From the NCBI GenBank assembly GCA_047638695.1, contig JBLINY010000044.1, positions 1 through 31,853 of the forward strand: a DNA stretch of 31,853 nucleotides, written 5' to 3'. This DNA comes from JAHECQ01 sp047638695 (GTDB lineage: Bacteria > Actinomycetota > Acidimicrobiia > Acidimicrobiales > SZUA-35). Positions 26,337 to 31,853 of this stretch are shown in pieces. The translations under genes and the position numbers were made by a program. The notes below the pieces were generated by a model, which worked only from the letters and a program-made list of their open reading frames with translations, ran no database searches and had not been told where the DNA came from. The stretch's first letter is position 1, and each line of letters begins with the position of its first letter.

Positions 26337-26751
26337 GCGGCCGTGCGCCCCGCTATCGATAAGGGCGTCCTCGAAAGACATCGCAGAGGTGACGCCCGGT
26401 GCCGGTGCCATGGCGATGGCCAGGGTGTCGGGCGCCATGGGGGTTGGCCGCTTCTTTCGGAGCTGATCGATCAGCCGCCGCACCGCGATGCCCCAGAGCC
26501 AGGCACCAACCTGGCCATCGCCCCGGTACTTCTTGGCCGATTTCCAGACGGAAACGAACGTGTCCTGAAGGGCGATGTCGACGAGGTCAGCGTCGCCGCA
26601 ACGACGCTCGAGCCGAGCTGTCAGCCACGCGGCATGTCGTCGGTACAGCTGTTCCAGCGCGCTCCGATCGCCACGGGCGATCCGGGCTACGAGGGCACGG
26701 TCTTCGGCGTCGTTGTCGGCGGCTTCCCTCGATGGGGTTCGCAGTCGCCAT
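26337..26751 (-). pseudogene. ECF sigma factor remnant (region 2 only)
   Basis: One frame encodes DRALVARIARGDRSALEQLY, RRHAAWLTARLERRCGDADL, IALQDTFVSVWKSAKKYRG and AWLWGIAVRRLIDQLRKKR, a clear ECF sigma region 2 with linker. It has two defects. At the 5' end the ATG at 26751 (MATANPIEG) is in another frame; removing one base from the GGG run at 26726-26728 would join it as MATANPIEEAADNDAEDR. At the 3' end region 4, the -35 binding helix-turn-helix, is missing: after FEDALIDSGAHG the homology stops, and a different frame takes over the membrane protein. Without region 4 it could not act as a normal ECF sigma factor. Either a decayed gene or an assembly collapse. Confidence 0.8.
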
Positions 26752-27013
26752 CATCGGAATCTCGTTGTACTTCGAGTTCGGGACCATCGCCATCCTGCCG
26801 CTGCTCTTCGTGTTGATCGTTCCCTTCGAGAAGCTCTTTCCCCGACACCAGCAACGGCTGCGGCGACCGCAGGTAGCGACCGACATGGGCTATGCCCTGT
26901 CCGGGACGGTCATGAACTTCATCGCCCTCGTGGCCGCCATCCCGGTCGGAATTCTGAGTCTCGGCTGGTTGCCAGGTCTGCTGATACGGCCGTTGGTCAG
27001 CATGATCCCGGCC
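26732..27013 (+). pseudogene. Truncated sterol-desaturase/fatty-acid-hydroxylase-like N-terminus
   Basis: From ATG 26732 the frame reads FAVAIIGISLYFEFG, LPLLFVLIVPFEKLFPRHQQ, ATDMGYALSGTVMNFIALVA and LGWLPGLLIRPLVSMIPA. This matches the membrane N-terminus of the family from about the first helix pair to just before the first histidine box. After 27013 the resemblance stops, and the frame continues as unrelated residues into the antisense of the FAD monooxygenase. None of the histidine clusters that bind the diiron centre are present, so the product would be inactive. The 5' end overlaps the 5' end of the sigma remnant on the other strand, and no ribosome binding site is visible. Confidence 0.7.
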
Positions 27014-27091
27014 ACCGAGACGTCGCCGTCGCCCATCGCACTCCCAAGGTTTGGACGAAGCAGCTATTTGGGCTCAGATGAGAACCGCTCG

Positions 27092-28285
27092 TTAGCTCAG
27101 AACAAGAGTGTCGACGTCGTAGTCGAACAACCAGGCGTTCCGGTGGGTCGTCGCCTGCTTGGGGTTCGCGAGCGCGGCATCTCGCGCTAGCTGGTCGGCC
27201 CCATCGGGCAGATGGAACATCTGCCCGTTCTCCCTCGCCTTGGTCTGTACGAGCGCCGTACGTTCTCTCCGTTGCCGTTCATAGGTGGCCAGCGCCAACT
27301 CAATGTCGGTGATCTCGGTGAGACATCGAGTGAGAACGGCCGCGTCCTCGATTGATTGCGCTGCCCCTTGGGCCATGAACGGAAGCATGGGGTGACACGC
27401 GTCGCCGAGCAGTGTCACCCGACCATCGCTCCAACGCGGGAGGGGGTCGCGGTCGTAGAGCGCCCACCGATAGATGGGCGCGTCACCAACCGCTTCGATA
27501 ATCGAGCGCACCGTCGGCGCCCAGTCGCCAAAGTCATCGAGGGCATCGGCCAACGTTCCCTGCGCCGTCCACGATTCGTCGGTCCAGGATTCGGTCGGGC
27601 TGATGCCCACCCAATTCAGCAGCTCGCCCCGGCGAAGGTAGTAGTGCACCAGGTGGGAATCGGGACCGAGAACGGCGGTGGATGCAACGGGGATGTTTAG
27701 GTGGCGGATTCGGCTGGTTGGCACAACCCCTCGCCAGGCCGCCCCTCCGGAGAAGCGCGGTTCGGCAGGGCCGAAGAGCTGGGCTCGAATAACCGAATGA
27801 ATGCCATCGGCCCCGATCACGACGTCATGGCTGACTCGCTCGCCGTTGGCGAACGAAAGGTCGACGCGGCCGTTGCGATGTTCGACGCCGACGCAGTGAT
27901 AGCCGGTGTGCAGGCATTCGGTGTCGAGATTGTTGGCCAACACCCGCAACAGGTCAGCCCGATGCAGATGAAAGTATGGGGCACCGAACTGATCGGCCAC
28001 AGCGTCGCCAAGGGGTTGCCGGGCAAGGAGCGACCAGTCCTCCCACCGGCGCAGATCACCAGTGAGAGGCCGGACAGCGAAGTCGCCAAGCGCCGCGAGC
28101 AGACCGAGCCGGTCGAAAATGCGGGTGGCGTTGGGGCTCATCTGGATGCCCGCGCCAACTTCGGCCAGCTCGTTCGCTCGCTCGTAGAGCGAAACCTTGT
28201 GCCCAGACATCGTGAGGGCGATAGCGGCGCTGAGCCCACCAATCCCCGCGCCAACGATGGCGATCTCTCGGCCCGAAGTGCTCAT
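27092..28285 (-). CDS. FAD-dependent aromatic-ring monooxygenase (salicylate hydroxylase-like)
   Basis: 397 aa. GAGIGG at 12-17 is the FAD dinucleotide motif, IGADGIHSVIR holds the DG motif, and LLGDACHPMLPFMAQGAAQSIEDA is the GD motif with the ribityl-binding block. This is a class A flavoprotein hydroxylase using NAD(P)H and O2. Sequence feel is nearest to salicylate or 3-hydroxybenzoate 6-hydroxylases, but the substrate is not determined. It ends a four-gene minus run and starts 15 bp after the LLM oxidoreductase stop, so co-expression is likely. No membrane segments. Confidence 0.92.
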   Translation of the reverse strand: MSTSGREIAIVGAGIGGLSAAIALTMSGHKVSLYERANELAEVGAGIQMSPNATRIFDRLGLLAALGDFAVRPLTGDLRRWEDWSLLARQPLGDAVADQFGAPYFHLHRADLLRVLANNLDTECLHTGYHCVGVEHRNGRVDLSFANGERVSHDVVIGADGIHSVIRAQLFGPAEPRFSGGAAWRGVVPTSRIRHLNIPVASTAVLGPDSHLVHYYLRRGELLNWVGISPTESWTDESWTAQGTLADALDDFGDWAPTVRSIIEAVGDAPIYRWALYDRDPLPRWSDGRVTLLGDACHPMLPFMAQGAAQSIEDAAVLTRCLTEITDIELALATYERQRRERTALVQTKARENGQMFHLPDGADQLARDAALANPKQATTHRNAWLFDYDVDTLVLS

Positions 28286-28300
28286 GCTGACGAGTGGCTT

Positions 28301-29338
28301 TTATTCGACCCAGGCTTTGATCTTCTCGATCGTGTCGAGGGGATTCTCGCCTGCGGGCGAAATATTGAGGTGGGTGATGCCGACCTCTTTGTAGATGGCA
28401 AGGCGCTCGCGGATGTTGGCTTCGTCACCGGTGAGCATTGAGAGGTCGAGGTACTCGTCAGGAATTGCCGCCATAGCCTCGGCTCGTTTGCCGGAGAGGA
28501 AGAGGTCCTGAACCTTTTCGGCCTCCTCGACCCAGCCGTACCGCTTGAAGAGGTCGTTGTAGTAGTTCTTGTTTTTCGCACCCATGCCCCCTACGTAGAA
28601 GCCGATCTGGCCTCGGGCTGCTTCTCGGGCGTCCTTTACATCGGGTCCGTCACCCAGTGCGACGACGCCACCGGCGATGATCTCGAGCGGGGGAAGGTCG
28701 GGCGAACGCTTGGCTTTGCCCGCCTCGAGGGCATCGCCCCAGACCTGTTGAAAGCGATCGGGAACGAAGTGGATGGGCTGCCAGCCGTTGGCGAGTTCGG
28801 CCGTCATCTCGACGTTCTTGGGTCCAATGGAGGCAATGACGATCGGGATGTCTCGCTCGGGCCGCTTATCCATGAACTTCAGTGGCTTGCCGAGGCCGGT
28901 GCCCTGGCCTTCTGGCAAGGGCAGGCTGAATGCCCGCCCCTCGTGCGTGACCTTCTCGCCACTCCACACTTTGCGGCAGATTTCGATGGTGTCGCGTGTG
29001 CGACCCAGCGGCTTCTCGAAGGGCACACCGTGCCAACCTTCGATCACCTGTGCACCGGAACTGCCAAGCCCAAGAATGAAACGTCCCTCGGACAGGGCAT
29101 CGATGGTGGCAGCGGTCTGGGCAATCAGTGCAGGACTCCGGCTGTACACCGGGAGGATGCCGGTCATCAACTGCAGTGTGGTTGTCTGGCCGGCGAGGTA
29201 CGCGAGAGTGGAGACCAGGTCGTAGCCGTAAATCTCACCGCCCCACACCATGTCGATACCGGCGGCCTCAAGATCCTGGGCGCGCTTGGCCAGCTTCTTG
29301 GGATCGCCATTAAACGAGATCGTGGTGCTTAGCTTCAT
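28301..29338 (-). CDS. LLM-class F420-dependent oxidoreductase (Rv3520c-like)
   Basis: 345 aa. Luciferase-like fold with the segments GIDMVWGGEIYGYDLVST, TLQLMTGILPVYSRSPALIA and SEGRFILGLGSSGAQVIEGWHG, plus the IPIVIASIGPKNVEMTAE and FYVGGMGAKNKNYYNDLFKRYG blocks. These match the TIGR03559-type F420 family known from mycobacterial Rv3520c, as far as I can recall. It should use F420 for a hydride transfer on an unknown substrate. The gap to the SCO6745-family gene is 54 bp and to the monooxygenase 15 bp. The pairing with a flavin hydroxylase suggests a small-molecule oxidation pathway. Confidence 0.9.
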   Translation of the reverse strand: MKLSTTISFNGDPKKLAKRAQDLEAAGIDMVWGGEIYGYDLVSTLAYLAGQTTTLQLMTGILPVYSRSPALIAQTAATIDALSEGRFILGLGSSGAQVIEGWHGVPFEKPLGRTRDTIEICRKVWSGEKVTHEGRAFSLPLPEGQGTGLGKPLKFMDKRPERDIPIVIASIGPKNVEMTAELANGWQPIHFVPDRFQQVWGDALEAGKAKRSPDLPPLEIIAGGVVALGDGPDVKDAREAARGQIGFYVGGMGAKNKNYYNDLFKRYGWVEEAEKVQDLFLSGKRAEAMAAIPDEYLDLSMLTGDEANIRERLAIYKEVGITHLNISPAGENPLDTIEKIKAWVE

Positions 29339-29392
29339 GGCGCTGACGTTAGGCCGACCAAGGCCCCGTTGGAAACCGCATCAGAGTGATGC

Positions 29393-30295
29393 TTATCCAG
29401 CCGCCCGTTTGAGGGCGTTTGGTGGGAAGGCGTGGGCCTCAACACACAGCGCAGACCACGCATCGAGTTGCTGTACAACAGACTCGAAGTCCTCTCCGAT
29501 GGCATCCACGATCGAGCGTCCCATGGCATCGGTCCGGGCTTCGATCTGGTCGCGGAATTGTTGGCCGGCCGGCGTCAAGGAGCCTTCTCGCACCAAGCCG
29601 GTCGTCTCGAGCTCCGCCACGGTTCGGGCGATTGCCTCGTCGGACCAGCCGCGGGTGGCCGTGTAGCTGCCAAGTGGCATGCCGACCCACAGTTCTGTCA
29701 GGACATTCATGGCAACCGGTCCGAGTCCTTGGGCGACACAGACGGCGTTGTGGCTGTCGCCTCGATATTCCCGGGCCAGCTCAGTTGCCCGCCAGAGGCG
29801 GCCGATCGGATCGTCAGGCCAGGGTTGGCTGAGGAAGCCAGCGAATAGCGGGCGAGCCGTAACATCGGCTGCGCTCACTGCCTCCTGGAGGAGGTCGGCG
29901 ACGGGGGCTACATCGATGCCGTCGAGTATCTGGCCGAGGCTGGCGATGGTGGCCTCGGTCCGAGTGGCAATGAGTGTGTCGCGATCGACGATCGCCGAGC
30001 TTGTGGTGTACAGGCGGCGCAGATAGTCGGGTTCGAAGACCGCGAACGTTGAAACGACCACGCCAGGGTCGGGAATGCCGAGCGCTGACGCCCGACTCCA
30101 GACATAGCTGCTGATGAAGTCCAGGCCAAGCGCCGCTAGTTGTTCGTGGGTCGAGCGAGACCAAACCGAATGCATGGCGATGGGCTCGATGGCATCGCGG
30201 AGTTGGCGTGCGGGCGAGGCTCCAACCGTCGGCCCGGGTTGCTCGGTTGGCATCGGAGTCGATGCCCAGCCCGCCGTGACTTCGTCGTAGTTCAT
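29393..30295 (-). CDS. SCO6745-family (SalK-like) protein
   Basis: 300 aa. The segments LRDAIEPIAMHSVWSRSTHEQLAAL, GLDFISSYVWSRASALG, and HNAVCVAQGLGPVAMNVLTELWVG match the actinobacterial SCO6745/SalK family of helical, winged-helix-like proteins. The biochemical role of this family is poorly known. The C-terminal third contains a wHTH-like stretch (RTVAELETTGLVREGSLTPAG). It starts nine bases after the macro-domain gene and precedes the F420 oxidoreductase, so it is likely part of the same transcript. The family call is from memory of motifs. Confidence 0.75.
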   Translation of the reverse strand: MNYDEVTAGWASTPMPTEQPGPTVGASPARQLRDAIEPIAMHSVWSRSTHEQLAALGLDFISSYVWSRASALGIPDPGVVVSTFAVFEPDYLRRLYTTSSAIVDRDTLIATRTEATIASLGQILDGIDVAPVADLLQEAVSAADVTARPLFAGFLSQPWPDDPIGRLWRATELAREYRGDSHNAVCVAQGLGPVAMNVLTELWVGMPLGSYTATRGWSDEAIARTVAELETTGLVREGSLTPAGQQFRDQIEARTDAMGRSIVDAIGEDFESVVQQLDAWSALCVEAHAFPPNALKRAAG

Positions 30296-30304
30296 GGCCG
30301 GACG

Positions 30305-30877
30305 TTAGCTGGCGGTCGAGGGCCGAGCGGTTCCAGGTAGGAGTCGTTCCAAGTAGAGGTTGTAGTTCTCGTCGTCGAAGCACACGAACGTGAGCCGCTC
30401 GATCGAACGGGTGGCGACCACGTCGCTCGATAGCCAGGAGCGGACGGCCTCGATGGCGACACCAGCCGCCCGGATCTTCGGGAACCCGTACACGCCTGTG
30501 CTGATATTGGGGAAGGCCAGGGTTTGTAGTTCGTGAGCGGCAGCGAGATCGAGTGATCGTCGATAGGACGATGCCAGCGTGCGATCGTGGGCGGCCGCGT
30601 GGGCCTCGTCGAAAACGGGACCAACGGTGTGGATGACGTACCGAGAGGGGAGTGCTCCCGCGGTCGTGATCACGGCGTCGCCTGGCTGACACCCTCCCTG
30701 CTTGGCAACGATGTCCCGACATTGATCGAGAATGGCAGGGCCGCCGACCCGGTGGATGGCTCCGTCGACGCCACCACCGCCGAGCAGACTGGTATTGGCG
30801 GCGTTGACGATGGCGTCACACGTGATCGCTGTGATGTCGCCCAGAACTGCAACGAGTTCGGCGGCGTGCTCGGCCAC
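30305..30877 (-). CDS. Macro-domain protein (O-acetyl-ADP-ribose deacetylase-like)
   Basis: 190 aa from GTG 30877. It has the MacroD/YmdB signature set: DAIVNAANTSLLGGGGVDGAIHRVGG at about 21-46, GDAVITTAG, YVIHTVGPVF, and FPNISTGVYGFP for the phosphate loop. It should bind ADP-ribose and remove acyl or ADP-ribosyl groups. The frame is open to 31495, but that part lies antisense to the transposase and has no homology. No ideal ribosome binding site precedes the GTG. It is the first gene of the four-gene run to 27092. Confidence 0.88.
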   Translation of the reverse strand: MAEHAAELVAVLGDITAITCDAIVNAANTSLLGGGGVDGAIHRVGGPAILDQCRDIVAKQGGCQPGDAVITTAGALPSRYVIHTVGPVFDEAHAAAHDRTLASSYRRSLDLAAAHELQTLAFPNISTGVYGFPKIRAAGVAIEAVRSWLSSDVVATRSIERLTFVCFDDENYNLYLERLLPGTARPSTAS

Positions 30878-31853
30878 GGGCCGAATCGTACCTAGGTGGT
30901 TGGTGTTTTTCGTGTTGGTTGGTGCTCGCGTTTGGGGGACTGTTCGGCGATGATGGTGGCTATGACGATCGGGTTGACGCCGTCGCAAGCGGACATGTTG
31001 AAGGGCACGGGGTTCGTGGGGGATCGGGTCGGCGCCGACTCGATCTGGGCGTTGTTGCATCGCGAGGGTCATCGCTTGTTCCCGGACGAGTTGTTCGCTG
31101 ATCTGTTCACGTCGACGGGTCGGCGGTCGGTGCCGCCTCAGATCGTGGCGACGGTGATGGTGTTGCAGCGTGCGTTTGGCCTGTCGGATCGTGAAGCGGT
31201 GTCGGCGTTCGAGTTCGATGCCCGCTGGAAGTACGCGTGTGGCGGTTTGGACTTCGATTATCCGGGTTTCGCGCACACTGTGCTGGTCGATATGCGGGCC
31301 CGCTTGGCCCGGTCGGATCGCCCGAAACGGATCTTTGAGGTCTCCTTGGACGCTGCCCGGACTGCTGGGCTGGTGAGCACGAAGCGGGTGTTGGACTCGA
31401 CACCGTTGTATGACGCGGTCGCGACCCAAGACACTGTGACGATGATCCGCTCTGCGATCCGGCGTCTTCTCGCCGCCGCCGGAGCGGGTCTCCAATCCGA
31501 GCTACGGGCGCAGCTTCGTCGTGACGATGACTACTCAGCTGCGGGGAAACCGCACTGTGATTGGGACGACGCGGTGGCGCGGGCGGCGCTGGTCGATGCG
31601 TTGGCCACCGACGCGTACCGGAGTCTCGATGTTCTCGACGGTCGGAATCTGGGCGTCGAGGTTGGCGAAGCCGCAGAGCTGTTGGCTGCGGTCGTCGGTC
31701 AAGACCTTGAACAAGACGACGACGGGCGGTTCAAGATCGCGAGGCGGGTCGCGAAAGACCGGATCATCTCCACGGTCGATCCCGAAGCCCGCCACGGCCA
31801 CAAAACCTCATCGAGGCGTTTCGATGGCTACAAGGGCCACATCGCGATTGACC
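30878..31853 (+). mobile_element. IS1182-like insertion element, right part beyond the window
   Basis: The transposase open frame runs to the last base. The left terminal inverted repeat should lie in the 72 bp between the macro gene start and 30950, but it cannot be defined without the right end. The segment contains GT-rich related stretches (GGTTGGTG occurs twice, about 20 bp apart) that may be part of the terminal region. Confidence 0.6.
30950..31853 (+). CDS. IS1182-family transposase, 3' truncated by the window
   Basis: 301 codons are visible and no stop is reached. The N-terminal part (GADSIWALLHREGHRLFPDE, IVATVMVLQRAFGLSDREAV and FDARWKYACGG) is the DUF772-type domain. RVLDSTPLYDAVATQDTV follows, then a long helical insert, and DPEARHGHKTSSRRFDGYKG leads into the DDE catalytic half, which is cut off. 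Starts at 30950, 30953 and 30962 are in frame; GGGGGA ends about ten bases before 30950. The protein catalyses insertion-sequence movement. Confidence 0.9.
   Translation, partial: MMVAMTIGLTPSQADMLKGTGFVGDRVGADSIWALLHREGHRLFPDELFADLFTSTGRRSVPPQIVATVMVLQRAFGLSDREAVSAFEFDARWKYACGGLDFDYPGFAHTVLVDMRARLARSDRPKRIFEVSLDAARTAGLVSTKRVLDSTPLYDAVATQDTVTMIRSAIRRLLAAAGAGLQSELRAQLRRDDDYSAAGKPHCDWDDAVARAALVDALATDAYRSLDVLDGRNLGVEVGEAAELLAAVVGQDLEQDDDGRFKIARRVAKDRIISTVDPEARHGHKTSSRRFDGYKGHIAID

Noticed and set aside
30878..31495. Possible 206-residue N-terminal extension of the macro-domain protein
   Set aside because: It is antisense to the transposase, is rich in Arg, Pro and His as GC-rich shadows are, and lies outside the macro fold.

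Overview
The window is GC-rich bacterial DNA with dense genes, short or overlapping junctions and many GTG starts. Two F420-dependent luciferase-like (LLM) oxidoreductases, a SCO6745-type protein, an LPxTG-anchored surface protein, a PadR regulator, a SNF2/SWIM gene pair and a trehalose-phosphatase/GH15 fusion point to an actinobacterium. My best guess is an Acidimicrobiia (Ilumatobacter-like) or related marine lineage, but no 16S rRNA or other decisive marker is present. A 35-bp tandem array lies at the left edge and a transposase runs off the right edge. Both fit a draft contig that breaks at repeats.

Layout. 1-119: 35-bp tandem repeat. 120-2663 (-): OtsB-GH15 trehalose enzyme, divergent from 2765-5082 (+), which holds a membrane-anchored HExxH metallopeptidase and an F420 oxidoreductase. 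5103-6572 (-): NHLRC2-like thioredoxin/NHL protein. 6602-10832 (+): an overlapping run of acyl-CoA synthetase, lipoprotein, M20 peptidase and nitroreductase. 19129-10904 (-): a long co-directional series of coaE, a frameshifted serine-protease lipoprotein, an LPxTG Cys-repeat protein, a three-gene ABC exporter, class I fumarase, an IspD-like cytidylyltransferase and a Nudix hydrolase. 19534-19196 (-): PadR regulator with its own terminator. 26304-19607 (-): membrane protein, ABC ATPase, SNF2 helicase, SWIM protein, methyltransferase and a Cys-rich hypothetical protein. 26337-27013: a damaged patch with an ECF sigma remnant and a truncated sterol-desaturase-like gene. 30877-27092 (-): macro-domain protein, SCO6745-family protein, F420 oxidoreductase and FAD monooxygenase. 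30950-end (+): IS1182-like transposase, cut by the window edge.

How the genes work together. Most content is metabolic and housekeeping: trehalose turnover, TCA cycle, CoA and isoprenoid precursor synthesis, and fatty-acid activation. There is also export and cell-surface machinery. The SNF2-SWIM pair followed by a methyltransferase, and the macro/SCO6745/F420/FAD run, are the two neighbourhoods with the least obvious function. I see no CRISPR array, no tRNA or rRNA gene, and no complete known defence system.

The strongest sequence-level anomalies are four. An ABC ATPase appears to start at ATC behind a good ribosome binding site. A serine protease needs one inserted base to be whole. An ECF sigma gene seems fused by deletion to the membrane domain of its probable anti-sigma partner. 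A desaturase loses homology abruptly. Several single-base problems in one contig mean sequencing or assembly error must be excluded first.
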